A stretch of DNA of 64,000 nucleotides. Source: Nocardiopsis eucommiae. Lineage in GTDB: Bacteria > Actinomycetota > Actinomycetes > Streptosporangiales > Streptosporangiaceae. The first letter of the stretch is position 1. Every line of letters starts with the position of its first letter. The stretch spans positions 744,001 through 808,000 of the forward strand of contig CP074402.1 in the NCBI GenBank assembly GCA_018388625.1, written 5' to 3'. The position numbers and the translations under genes are program-made. Below, piece by piece: positions 37,908 to 47,896 of the stretch. The notes beneath the pieces were generated by a model that had not been told where the DNA came from, did no database searches, and saw nothing but the letters and a program-made list of their open reading frames with translations.

Positions 37908-38732
37908 GTGAACAACATCCGAAACGATCATGAGGTGGCTCGGGACCTGGCGAGCGAGGCCGGACAGCTGTTGCTGCGCCTGCGCGCCCGCCACGGATTC
38001 GACGAGCCCGAGGTCCTGCGCACCCTGGGTGACCGCACCTCGCACGAGTTCCTCTTCTCCGCGCTCGGGAGGCTGCGGCCCAGCGACGCGGTGCTCTCCG
38101 AGGAGGGCGCCGACGACCAGTCGCGGTTGAGGGCCAGGCGGGTGTGGATCATCGACCCGCTGGACGGGACCCGCGAGTTCTCCGAGGCCGGTCGTACCGA
38201 CTGGGCGGTGCACGTGGCGCTGTGGGAGAACGGCGACCTGGTCGCCGGTGCGGTCGCGCTGCCCGCCCAGGGCAGCTGCCTGTCCACGGTCGACCCGCCG
38301 TGGCTGCCGGAGGAGCGCCCCGAGGGGCAGCGGCTGCGCATCACGGCCAGCCGGACCCGGCCCCCGGCGTTCGTCCAGCGCATGGCGACCCAGATGGGCG
38401 CCGAGGTGATCCCGATGGGGTCGGCGGGCGCCAAGATCTGCGCCGTCCTGCTGGGGATCGCCGACATCTACGTGCACGCGGGCGGCCAGTACGAGTGGGA
38501 CAGCGCCGCGCCGGTGGCGGTCGCGCGCGCGGCGGGCCTGCACACGTCGCGGATCGACGGTTCGGAGCTGCGCTACAACGTAGCCGACCCGCTACTCCCC
38601 GATGTCCTTGTATGCCGATCGGAATTGTCGGGTATGTTGTTGGCAAGCATCCGCGACGGCGCGGACCTTGACAGCGCCGGTCCGCACGCGGGGGCTGAAC
38701 CGCAGCACCCACCGCCGCGGAACCGGACGTGA
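37908..38732 (+). CDS. cysQ: 3'(2'),5'-bisphosphate nucleotidase CysQ
   Basis: Hydrolyses PAP, the product left by sulfotransferases, to AMP, or PAPS to APS. It is a metal-dependent inositol-monophosphatase-fold enzyme with the motifs EEG (about residue 66), WIIDPLDGTREF and YEWDSAAPVAVARAAGL. 274 residues from GTG 37908, only three bases after the sugar-transferase stop. The last residues overlap an alternative start of cysD. Its place between a polysaccharide-initiating enzyme and cysDN, with two sulfotransferase genes downstream, points to sulfation rather than cysteine synthesis. Confidence 0.92.
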   Translation: MNNIRNDHEVARDLASEAGQLLLRLRARHGFDEPEVLRTLGDRTSHEFLFSALGRLRPSDAVLSEEGADDQSRLRARRVWIIDPLDGTREFSEAGRTDWAVHVALWENGDLVAGAVALPAQGSCLSTVDPPWLPEERPEGQRLRITASRTRPPAFVQRMATQMGAEVIPMGSAGAKICAVLLGIADIYVHAGGQYEWDSAAPVAVARAAGLHTSRIDGSELRYNVADPLLPDVLVCRSELSGMLLASIRDGADLDSAGPHAGAEPQHPPPRNRT

Positions 38733-38758
38733 GTGTCGGTATTTCTAAGGCGGATTCC

Positions 38759-39691
38759 ATGGGTCAGGCGAGTCAGCAGGCGCTCGGGCGCTACCAGCTC
38801 TCCCAGCTGGACGTCCTCGAAGCCGAGGCGATCTTCATCATGCGCGAGGTGGCGGCGGAGTTCGAGCGGCCCGTGCTGCTCTTCTCCGGCGGCAAGGACT
38901 CCATCGTGATGCTGCGCCTGGCGGAGAAGGCCTTCTGGCCCGCCCCGATCCCGTTCCCCGTCATGCACGTGGACACCGGGCACAACTTCGACGAGGTCAT
39001 CGAGTTCCGGGACCGACGCGTCGCCCAGGCCGGGGTCCGGCTGGTGGTGGCCTCGGTCCAGGAGCAGATCGACGCGGGCAAGGTCACCGAGCCCACCGGC
39101 CGCTGGGCCAGCCGCAACCGCCTCCAGACCTCGGCGCTGCTGGAGGCCATCGAGGAGAACGGCTTCACCGCGGCCTTCGGGGGCGCCCGCCGCGACGAGG
39201 AGAAGGCCCGGGCCAAGGAACGGGTCTTCTCCTTCCGCGACGAGTTCGGCCAGTGGGACCCCAAGAACCAGCGCCCCGAACTCTGGAACGTGTTCAACAC
39301 CCGGATCAACCGCGACGAGCACATCCGGGTCTTCCCCATCTCCAACTGGACCGAGCTCGACGTGTGGGGCTACATCCAGCGTGAGGAGCTGGAACTGCCC
39401 TCGATCTACTTCGCCCACGAGCGGAGCGTGTTCGAGCGCGACGGCATCCTGCTCGCGGACTCACCGCTCATCCAGCGCGACGAGACCGAGGTCCCCTTCA
39501 CCGAGACCGTGCGCTACCGCACCGTCGGCGACCTCACCTGCACCGGGGCGGTCAAGTCCTCGGCCGTGGAACTGGACGACATCATCGCGGAGATCGCCGC
39601 GACCCGGATCACCGAGCGCGGGCAGACCCGCGCCGACGACCGGGCCAGCGAGGCCGCCATGGAGGACCGCAAGCGCGAGGGCTACTTCTAG
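38759..39691 (+). CDS. cysD: sulfate adenylyltransferase small subunit CysD
   Basis: The ATP-pyrophosphatase subunit of ATP sulfurylase, forming APS from sulfate and ATP. It has the PP-loop LLFSGGKDSIVMLRL, PVMHVDTGHNFDEVIEFRD and FGGARRDEEKARAKER. ATG at 38759 follows TAAGGCGG with five-base spacing; a GTG at 38729 overlapping the cysQ stop is the alternative. About 310 residues, normal length. Co-transcribed with cysN 63 bases downstream. Confidence 0.96.
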   Translation: MGQASQQALGRYQLSQLDVLEAEAIFIMREVAAEFERPVLLFSGGKDSIVMLRLAEKAFWPAPIPFPVMHVDTGHNFDEVIEFRDRRVAQAGVRLVVASVQEQIDAGKVTEPTGRWASRNRLQTSALLEAIEENGFTAAFGGARRDEEKARAKERVFSFRDEFGQWDPKNQRPELWNVFNTRINRDEHIRVFPISNWTELDVWGYIQREELELPSIYFAHERSVFERDGILLADSPLIQRDETEVPFTETVRYRTVGDLTCTGAVKSSAVELDDIIAEIAATRITERGQTRADDRASEAAMEDRKREGYF

Positions 39692-39754
39692 CCCCCGCCC
39701 ACTCGTCCCCACGGTTGTTGAACCGCCCCACACTTCGCGCATTGGACAGGCAAC

Positions 39755-41023
39755 ATGAGCAACGACATCCTGCGGTTCGCCACGGCGGGCTCGGTCGACG
39801 ACGGCAAGAGCACGCTGATCGGGCGCCTGCTGTACGACTCCAAGTCCATCTTCGAGGACCAGCTCGACGCGGTGGAGCGCACCAGCGTCGCCCGGGGTGA
39901 GGAGCACACCAACCTGGCGCTGCTCACCGACGGACTGCGCGCCGAGCGCGAGCAGGGCATCACCATCGACGTGGCGTACCGCTACTTCGCCACGCCCCGG
40001 CGCACCTTCATCATCGCGGACACCCCCGGGCACATCCAGTACACCCGGAACATGGTCACCGGTGCCTCCACCGCCGACCTCGCGATCATCCTGGTGGACG
40101 CCCGCAAGGGCCTCCAGGAGCAGAGCCGCCGCCACGCCTTCCTCACCACCCTGCTCCAGGTGCCGCACCTGGTGCTCGCGGTGAACAAGATGGACCTGGT
40201 CGACTACTCCCAGGACCGCTTCGAGGAGATCAAGTCCGAGTTCGCGGAGTTCGCCGCCAAGCTGGACGCGCGCGACCTCACGTTCGTGCCGATCTCCGCC
40301 CTGCACGGCGACAACGTGGTCAGCCAGTCCGAGAACATGCCCTGGTACACGGGCGGCTCCCTGCTGCACCACCTGGAGAACGTGCACATCGCCTCGGACC
40401 GCAACCTGATCGACGCCCGTTTCCCGGTGCAGTACGTGATCCGGCCGCACCGCTCGGACGACCCCGAACTGCACGACTACCGGGGCTACGCGGGCCAGCT
40501 CGCGGGCGGCGTCCTCAAGCCCGGCGACGAGGTCACCCACCTGCCCTCCGGTCTGTCCACGCGCATCGCGAAGATCCGCACGGCGGACGGGGAGGTCGCG
40601 GAGGCGTTCTCGCCCATGTCCGTCACCCTCCTGCTGGAGGACGAGATCGACATCTCCCGGGGCGACATGATCTGCCGCCCCAACAACACCCCCACGGTGT
40701 CGCAGGACATCGAGGCGATGGTGTGCTGGATGACGGACGCGCGCAAGCTCACGCCGCGTTCCAGGCTCCTCGTCAAGCACACGACCAGGACCGCGAAGGT
40801 GGTGGTCAAGGACCTGCGCTACCGGTTGGACGTGAACTCGCTGCACCGGGACGAGGCCGCCGACCACCTCGCGCTGAACGAGATCGGGCGGGTGCGGCTG
40901 CGCTCCACCCAGCCCCTGTTCGTGGACGAGTACGCCAAGAACCGGCAGACGGGCGGGTTCATCCTCATCGACGAGGCCACCAACACCACGGTGGGTGCGG
41001 GAATGGTCGTCAAAGCTGACTAG
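39755..41023 (+). CDS. cysN: sulfate adenylyltransferase GTPase subunit CysN
   Basis: The GTPase that drives APS synthesis by CysD. It has the G1 loop GSVDDGKSTLIGRLL, REQGITIDVAYRYF, DTPGHIQYTRNM, and NKMDLVDYS, followed by EF-Tu-like beta domains. 422 residues: there is no C-terminal CysC (APS kinase) extension as in NodQ-type fusions, so PAPS formation must rely on a kinase encoded elsewhere. No cysH, cysI or sulfate-transport gene is adjacent. A hairpin with a T-rich tail follows. Confidence 0.96.
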   Translation: MSNDILRFATAGSVDDGKSTLIGRLLYDSKSIFEDQLDAVERTSVARGEEHTNLALLTDGLRAEREQGITIDVAYRYFATPRRTFIIADTPGHIQYTRNMVTGASTADLAIILVDARKGLQEQSRRHAFLTTLLQVPHLVLAVNKMDLVDYSQDRFEEIKSEFAEFAAKLDARDLTFVPISALHGDNVVSQSENMPWYTGGSLLHHLENVHIASDRNLIDARFPVQYVIRPHRSDDPELHDYRGYAGQLAGGVLKPGDEVTHLPSGLSTRIAKIRTADGEVAEAFSPMSVTLLLEDEIDISRGDMICRPNNTPTVSQDIEAMVCWMTDARKLTPRSRLLVKHTTRTAKVVVKDLRYRLDVNSLHRDEAADHLALNEIGRVRLRSTQPLFVDEYAKNRQTGGFILIDEATNTTVGAGMVVKAD

Positions 41024-41054
41024 ACGTACCCGCTGAATAGCCAAACATTCCTCA

Positions 41055-41078
41055 CGGGGTCGCCTTTCGGCGGCCCCG
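41055..41078 (+). terminator. intrinsic terminator after cysN
   Basis: A 10-bp stem (CGGGGTCGCC/GGCGGCCCCG, one G-T pair), loop TTTC, followed by TTTCGTGT. Confidence 0.75.
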
Positions 41079-41082
41079 TTTC

Positions 41083-41486
41083 GTGTGTTCTGAGAGGGGT
41101 GACCGAGTGGGTCCGACCGGACCACTCGGGTCGCGGTTTCTTACGCGCACATTTCAGGTTGTGAATCCTCGGAGCACTTTTTCTGGTCCTCGGTGCCGAT
41201 TGGTTCCGGGTCAATGGTGTGTCTGGAGGAGCTCAAGTTACCCGGCGTTAGGGCCGTGTGCAGGGGTGGAGACCAAGCAGAGTGTCACCTCGAACGGAGC
41301 GATTCTGGCCTATCGGCTAGGAGTGCGGAGGGTGATCGTTGAGAAAAATTCTCTCAGCCTCTGGCAATCCGGGGTCAAGTCTGCCTAAAGTGTGCGAATC
41401 GCGTACAGCGTCGCAATCGGGCCAATACGCACGGTTATGACCTGTCGCGTACTCCCACTATGGAAACCCCCACAAGGAGGAACCGC
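41083..41486. other. intergenic region upstream of the subtilisin gene
   Basis: About 400 bases of lower G+C without a supported gene. CCGAGTGGGTCC (41103-41114) pairs with GGACCACTCGG (41119-41129) around a bulge and is followed by TTTCTTA, a possible second terminator. Further on, GAGAA-N3-TTCTC at 41341-41353 and A/T-rich stretches up to 41450 suggest a regulated promoter for the secreted protease. Confidence 0.35.
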
Positions 41487-42644
<1,158 letters not shown>

Positions 42645-42703
42645 CCCGGCCGGGTTGTGGGGTCCCCGCGCGTCCACACCCAGCGGATCTGACGAGAGAA
42701 GGA

Positions 42704-42741
42704 CGGCCCCGGGCCGGGAGTACACCTCCCGCCCGGGGCCG
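42704..42741 (+). terminator. terminator after the subtilisin gene
   Basis: A stem of about 16 bp with one bulged base (CGGCCCCGGGCCGGGAG against CTCCCGCCCGGGGCCG) and loop TACAC, followed by TTCC. Confidence 0.7.
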
Positions 42742-42812
42742 TTCCCGTGCGCCCCCGACAGTGGAGTCACTGTGTGTGCATCAGGCATCACCAAAGGTCA
42801 TATCCTGGGGTC

Positions 42813-43737
42813 GTGGATGGATATCGTCTGGTGTTCGTCGGCGGGATGGGCCGTTCCGGTTCCACGCTGATCGAACGCCTTCTTGGTGAGCTGCCCGGGT
42901 TCTGCTCCGTCGGTGAGGTCGTGCACCTGTGGCGCCGGGGGCTGGTGGAGAACGAGCGCTGCGGGTGCGGTCTGCCCTTCGCCGACTGCGGCTTCTGGAG
43001 CGAGGTCGGCAAGCGGGGGTTCGGCGGCTGGGAGCGCTTGGACGTGGAGGCGCTGCTGCGCCTCAAGGACGGTGTCGACCGGACCCGCTACCTCCCGGGG
43101 CTGCTCCAGGGTTCCGCGGGGAGGGCGCGCTCGCGGCCCGGAGCGCGCGCTACACCGAGTTCTACCACCGGCTCTACTCGGCCGTCGCCGAGGTCAGCGG
43201 GGCCCGGGTGATCGTGGACGCGAGTAAACACGCCTCCCTGGCCGCCTGCCTGCGCTGGCGGTACGGCTCTGGTATGCGCCTCCTGCACGTCGTGCGCGAC
43301 CCCGGGCGGTGGCGCACTCCTGGAGCAAGCGGGTGGCCCGGCCGGACGCCGCTCCGGGCAGCTCCGAACCGGAGATGGCGCGCTACTCGGCGGGGCGCGC
43401 GGCCGTGCAGTGGATGACCCAGAACTCCACGCTGGACGAGCTCGCCCGCCAGGGGCTCCCGACCCTGAGGGTGCGGTACGAGGACTTCGTGGCCGACCCG
43501 GAGGGCGAGTTCGGGCGCGTCGCGGCCTTCGCCGGGCACGCGGGGGCCCCGCTCCGTCTGGGCGAGGGCGGGGTGGAGCTCGCGGAGGGGCACGCCGTCT
43601 CCGGGAACCCGATGCGCTTCCAGGCGGGCCCCGTGGGCGTCCGGGCCGACCATGGCTGGCGGCGTGACCTGGCCCCCTGGCGCCGGTGTCTGGTCGAGGC
43701 GGTCACCGCCCCCACGCGCGGTCGCTATGGGTACTGA
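42813..43737 (+). CDS. PAPS-dependent sulfotransferase (two frameshifts)
   Basis: A carbohydrate-type sulfotransferase of about 308 residues. It has the 5'-phosphosulfate loop FVGGMGRSGSTLIERLLGE at the N-terminus and the 3'-phosphate site RDPRAVAHSW in the middle, the latter seen only when one base is restored in the CCCC run 43300-43303. A first break lies in the GGGG run 43118-43121; restored, the chain reads GSAGEGALAARSARYTEFYHRLYSA. GTG at 42813 follows CTGGGG. It would transfer sulfate from PAPS to a glycan and yield PAP for CysQ encoded nearby. Confidence 0.85.
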
Positions 43738-43841
43738 TGTCCGCTACCTGGTTCCCAGGGTGTTGCACGGGGGATACATAACGTATTGTCATTACGTGAA
43801 CACTCTGGGTTGTCATCGGGGAAGCTAGGGGGCGGTTGACC

Positions 43842-44966
43842 ATGGTGGGCGGACCGGTACGAGGTATGGCGGCGACGGGGGCGGTTCTGCTCGCCCTGGG
43901 GCTGACGAGCGTGGGTGACGGCCCGACCGAGGCCGCGGCACCGGCGGAGGACCGGCCTCGGCAGAGCCCCTCCGTGCCGAACTCGGCGTCGTTCCTCGGC
44001 CTGCCCTCCACCGTCGAGACCCAGTGCACGGTCTCGGACATCCTCGAACCCTCCTGCGGCGTCTGGTGGGGCGCCAGCCCCGACGGCGACGACGTGGCGG
44101 CGCTGGAGGCGGCGGTCGACCGCGACATGGACATCGTCTACACCTGGCGCGGTATCGACCAGGCCGACGTCCCCGGCGACCGCGAGCGGCGCATGATCGC
44201 CGAGGGCCGCTTCGTGCACACCAACATCGAGGCCCGCCGCTTCACCCAGGGGCGCTCCGACATCGCCTACCGCGACATCATCGCGGGCGAGTTCGACTCC
44301 TCGCTGCGGTCCCAGGCGCGGGCCATCGCGGAACTCGACGTCCCGTACTTCGTCACCTTCGACCACGAGGCCGACGGCAAGGCCCGGTACAACAACCGGG
44401 GGACCCCGGAGGAGTTCGTGAGCTCCTGGCGGCACATCGTCGACCTCTACCGCTCGGAGGGCGCGGACAACGCGATCTGGGTCTGGAACGTGACCGGGTG
44501 GCCCGGCAACCTGGACCGGCTCCCGGGCCTGTGGCCCGGCAACGACTACGTCGACTGGATCAGCTGGGAGGCGTACAACATGACCGGCTGCGAGAAGATG
44601 AACGACTGGAACCACGTCGACTCCTTCGAGGACGCCCTCGCCCCGACCTACGAGTGGATCCAGCAGGAGGGCCCCAAGCACGGCATCGACCCCCGGAAGC
44701 CGGTCATGATCGGGGAGATGGGGACCACCGACATCGGCGCCAGCGCGACCACCAAGTGGTACACCGACGTCCCGGACGTCCTCAGGCGCTACGAGCGGGT
44801 GCGGGCCGTCAAGCTGTGGGACAGCGAGGTCGGCGCCGACTGCGACTTCCGGATCCTGGCCAACGAGCACGCCCGGCGCGGGTTCGCGCAGGCGGGCAAG
44901 GACCCCTACGTGAACCTCCCCGAGCGGGTCCGGCGCCTGGCGGAGTACGCGGTGACCCGCGACTGA
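43842..44966 (+). CDS. secreted GH26-like glycoside hydrolase
   Basis: A 374-residue exported protein. The N-terminal hydrophobic segment (MAATGAVLLALGLTSVG) is a signal peptide. The body is a (beta/alpha)8-type glycanase of the GH26/endo-mannanase-like group: WWGASPDGDD, ARAIAELDVPYFVTFDHEADGKA (probable acid/base Glu), IWVWNVTGWPGN, YVDWISWEAYNM and KPVMIGEMGTTD (probable nucleophile Glu). ATG at 43842 follows TAGGGGGCGG. In a polysaccharide locus it may trim or release the polymer; that role is inferred from position only. Confidence 0.78.
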   Translation: MVGGPVRGMAATGAVLLALGLTSVGDGPTEAAAPAEDRPRQSPSVPNSASFLGLPSTVETQCTVSDILEPSCGVWWGASPDGDDVAALEAAVDRDMDIVYTWRGIDQADVPGDRERRMIAEGRFVHTNIEARRFTQGRSDIAYRDIIAGEFDSSLRSQARAIAELDVPYFVTFDHEADGKARYNNRGTPEEFVSSWRHIVDLYRSEGADNAIWVWNVTGWPGNLDRLPGLWPGNDYVDWISWEAYNMTGCEKMNDWNHVDSFEDALAPTYEWIQQEGPKHGIDPRKPVMIGEMGTTDIGASATTKWYTDVPDVLRRYERVRAVKLWDSEVGADCDFRILANEHARRGFAQAGKDPYVNLPERVRRLAEYAVTRD

Positions 44967-45009
44967 GCGCGGCCGGGCCGTCCCGGTGCCACCGGGGCGG
45001 CCCCGCGCC

Positions 45010-45593
45010 TCAGCCGCCCACCGGCCTGGACATCGACCAGGTGTGCGGTCCGCCGTCGGGCAGGTCGTACTCCGCGGTGACCACGAACCCCAGCGACTCG
45101 TACAGCCGGACGTTCTCGGGCGTCGCCGTCTCCAGGAAGGCGGGCACCCCGCGGCGTCCGCCTCACGCAGACCGGCGCGGATCACCGCACGTCCCAGCCC
45201 CCGGCCCCGGGCCCGGGGCCGTACCCCCACGGTGCCCAGGAACCAGACCGGCTCCTTCGGCCGGTGCGCCTCCATGGCCTTCTCCGCCGAGGCGTAGGCG
45301 TCGGCACGGTCGCCCGCGAGGTTGACCAGCGTGGGCAGCAGCCCGGCCACGACCCCGTCGGCCCCGCCCGAGCCGGGCGTGGACCAGACGGCCACGGCCG
45401 ACAGGTCGTCGCTCACCCACACCCGGCCGTGCGGCAGGCCGACCTCGGCCAGGAAGAGCCGCTGGAACTCGCGGAGGCGGGCGAGGTGGTCGTCTGCGGA
45501 GATCGTGTGCCGGGTGAAGGGGTAGTCCCGGAAGGCCTCGGTGAGGGTCTCGGCCGCCCCGGCCACGTCCTCGCTGACGGCCTCCCTGATCAC
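45010..45593 (-). CDS. GNAT-family N-acetyltransferase (one frameshift)
   Basis: A GNAT acyltransferase of about 194 residues. The CoA-binding signature VRPRARGRGLGRAVIRAGL is followed by the family end ENVRLYESLGFVVTAEYDLPDGGP. The latter appears only after restoring one base in the CCCC run 45147-45150. GTG at 45593 (VIREAVSEDVAGAAETL); no convincing earlier start. The substrate is unknown. It is separated from the glycosyltransferase operon by about 240 bases that contain nothing recognisable. Confidence 0.82.
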
Positions 45594-45834
45594 GGGTCCT
45601 CCGGTCGTGTCGGCTTCGAAGATGGCGTCCCCCCGGTGTCGTGTGCTCGCCCCGACCCCGTGCGGGGCACGGGGAGAGGCTATCGGTCGGGCCGGACCGC
45701 CCGCCCTGGGAGAGGAGGTCCGGGCCACCGCCGGGACCGTCGCTCGGTCGGCACCGGACCTGAGGGGGAGCGGGCACCCGGACGGCCCTCCGGGTCGTCC
45801 GCGCTCGGAAACGAGGACGACCCGGGGGCACGTC

Positions 45835-47370
45835 TCAGACCCCCTTGCCGCGCAGGTGGAGCAGGCGGAGGATCCACGCGGGCGGCATCCCGCACACCAC
45901 CAGTAGGGCCAGGTACGCGCGGGCCTCCAACGGTCGGCTGCGCAGGGTCCGGCCGATCCACCGCAGAGCCCGGCCGCGCCGTTTGGCCGAGGCCTCCGCG
46001 AAGGCGATCTGTCCCGCGATCCTCGCGTACCCGCGTGGCACCAGCGCGAACTCGGGGTAGCGCTCCAACAGCCAGCGCAGGGCGGTGGAGATGGTCTGCC
46101 AGCGCTCCGAGAAGAACGACTTGCGGTGCCACAGCACCCGCACGCCGGGCTCGGGGATGTTGCGGATCGGACCCCGCCGGGCCAGCCTCAGCAGGAGTTC
46201 GTAGTCCTCCGCGTAGCTTCCGGGGATCTCCTCGCTCACGGTTCCGCAGCCGTCGATCATGGCCCGGCGCCGGATCAGGAAGGTGGACGGGTGCAGTTCG
46301 GTCAGACGCGAACGCAGCAGGTCGGAGAAGGTGACGCTGGTCCGCTCCAGGATCCGCTCGGACTCGACCCGGTCGTAGACCACCTGGATGCCGCAGCACA
46401 CCATGTCCGTGTCCGGCTCCTCGCGCATGATCTCCACCTGGGCCCTCAGCTTCTCGGGCATCCAGGTGTCGTCGTCGTCGCAGAAGGCCACGAGCTCCGT
46501 GTCGGCGCCGAGCACCCCGGTGTTGCGCGCCCCGGCCAGCCCCGGTGTGAGCGTGTTGGTCACCACACGGACCGGACGGTCCCCCTCACCGTGGGTGAGG
46601 GTGGGGTCCGGCTGGTCGTTGTCGAACACCACGATGGTGGTGATGCGCCCCGGGTAGTCCTGCTCGACGATCGCGCGCAGGGTGCGCCGCAGCAGCTCGG
46701 GCCGGTCCCGGGTGGGCACCACCACGGTCACGGCGGGCCAGGTGTCGCCCGGCACCTCGGCCGTCACCCGGGAACCCGTGTCCCGCCGGGCGCCCTCCTC
46801 GACCCCGTCGGCACCGTCCCGGTCGTCGGTGAGCAGGTCGATCAGCTCGCCGGCGCGCCGGGCGGCCCGGTCGGGACCGTCCTCGGCGGCGGGGTCCACG
46901 CGGAAGTCCTCGGGGGACTCCCGGGCCTTGTCGATGAAGGCGTGCAGCTGCTGGGCGGTGGCGCAGGCACGCACCCGTCCCGCGTCCTCGACCCGGCGGA
47001 CGAACAGCAGCTGGTGCTCGTCCACGTGCTCGTCCAGCTCGGGGTCGCGGGCCACCACGACGGGCAGGTGTCCGGCGGCCCGCGCCTGGGTGATGGTTCC
47101 GGGGCCCCCGTGTGTGACGACCACGGAGGCCGCGCGCATCGCCTCGGACAGCTCCTCTCCGGACAGGAACGGGGTGCCCGAGGCCTTCTCCGGGGCCCGG
47201 CTGTGCCCGTGCTGGACCAGGACGCGCAGGTCGGGGTTGCGCCGGGCGTAGTCGTCGACCCACCTCACGAGGCGGTCGAAGGAGTGGTGGTCGGTGCCGA
47301 GGCTGACGACCACGTCGGCGTGGTCGCTGCCCTCGGGGCTCTGGGTGGGACGTGTGGTCTGTTCGGTCAC
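45835..47370 (-). CDS. glycosyltransferase fusion: Alg13/PssE-like GT28 C-domain plus GT2
   Basis: A 511-residue two-part protein. The N-terminal half (about residues 15-185) looks like an Alg13/PssE/EpsF nucleotide-sugar-binding domain: VVVSLGTDHHSFDRLVRWVDD, VLVQHGHS, VVVTHGGPGTITQARAAG. The C-terminal half is a family 2 glycosyltransferase: VTVVVPTRDRPELLRRTLRAI, NTGVLGADTELVAFCDDDDTWMP with the DXD-type acidic cluster, and AEDYELLLRLARRG. GTG at 47370 overlaps the stop of the Alg14-like gene. The two genes would form a PssDE-type transferase and the GT2 part adds a further sugar. Confidence 0.85.
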   Translation of the reverse strand: MTEQTTRPTQSPEGSDHADVVVSLGTDHHSFDRLVRWVDDYARRNPDLRVLVQHGHSRAPEKASGTPFLSGEELSEAMRAASVVVTHGGPGTITQARAAGHLPVVVARDPELDEHVDEHQLLFVRRVEDAGRVRACATAQQLHAFIDKARESPEDFRVDPAAEDGPDRAARRAGELIDLLTDDRDGADGVEEGARRDTGSRVTAEVPGDTWPAVTVVVPTRDRPELLRRTLRAIVEQDYPGRITTIVVFDNDQPDPTLTHGEGDRPVRVVTNTLTPGLAGARNTGVLGADTELVAFCDDDDTWMPEKLRAQVEIMREEPDTDMVCCGIQVVYDRVESERILERTSVTFSDLLRSRLTELHPSTFLIRRRAMIDGCGTVSEEIPGSYAEDYELLLRLARRGPIRNIPEPGVRVLWHRKSFFSERWQTISTALRWLLERYPEFALVPRGYARIAGQIAFAEASAKRRGRALRWIGRTLRSRPLEARAYLALLVVCGMPPAWILRLLHLRGKGV

Positions 47371-47825
47371 AGGAGCGGTCCTACGGTGATGGCGGTCGGC
47401 ATGAACGAGCGCTGTTCCTCCCACTGGGCGAGGTACAGCCGGGTGAACGGCTTGCAGAGCCGGGCGGTGAGGGTGGGGGTGTCGATGCGGTCGTACACCT
47501 CGATGTAGACGGTGGGGATCCGCATCAGCCAGCCCAGGACGAAGAACGGCAGGGCCACCCCGGCGCCGGTGCTGACCACGGCGGCGGGGCGCAGCGCCCG
47601 CATCGTCCGCAGGGCCAGGCCGGTGTTGCGGAGCAGGTTGCCGAGGTGGCGGGTGGTGGGGTGGTGCGCCCAGCGCACCGACTCGTCGGTGAGCGCGGAC
47701 TCGGCGTCGGGGGTGCGGAAGGTGACCCACACGCGCTCCCTCCCACGCCACCAGGGGCGTAGGGACCGCAGCTGGGTGAGGTGGCCGCCGCTGGAGGCCA
47801 CCAGGAGAACCGGTCGTTCAGACAT
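47367..47825 (-). CDS. Alg14/PssD/EpsE-like glycosyltransferase subunit
   Basis: A 152-residue membrane-anchoring partner of Alg13-type transferases. It has VLLVASSGGHLTQLRSLRPWW at the N-terminus, VVSTGAGVALPFFVLGWLM (membrane-associated hydrophobic patch) and TVYIEVYDRIDTPTLTARL. ATG at 47825. The stop overlaps the GTG of the next gene, whose N-terminal domain is the expected Alg13-like catalytic partner. Together they probably add the second sugar to the lipid-linked unit. Confidence 0.88.
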   Translation of the reverse strand: MSERPVLLVASSGGHLTQLRSLRPWWRGRERVWVTFRTPDAESALTDESVRWAHHPTTRHLGNLLRNTGLALRTMRALRPAAVVSTGAGVALPFFVLGWLMRIPTVYIEVYDRIDTPTLTARLCKPFTRLYLAQWEEQRSFMPTAITVGPLL

Positions 47826-47896
47826 ACGGTGATCAGTCCATTGCTCTGGGTGTTGGCTTGTGGGTGTCGTGCGCACGGTGGGCGGGCGGACCGGGT

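Noticed and set aside
41103-41129. Hairpin between cysN and the protease considered as a riboswitch
   Set aside because: The single bulged stem has no conserved aptamer features (no SAM, TPP or cobalamin core); it looks like a second terminator.
45594-45834. Frames in the gap between the GNAT gene and the glycosyltransferase
   Set aside because: No family resemblance, no ribosome-binding sites; nothing supportable in this stretch.
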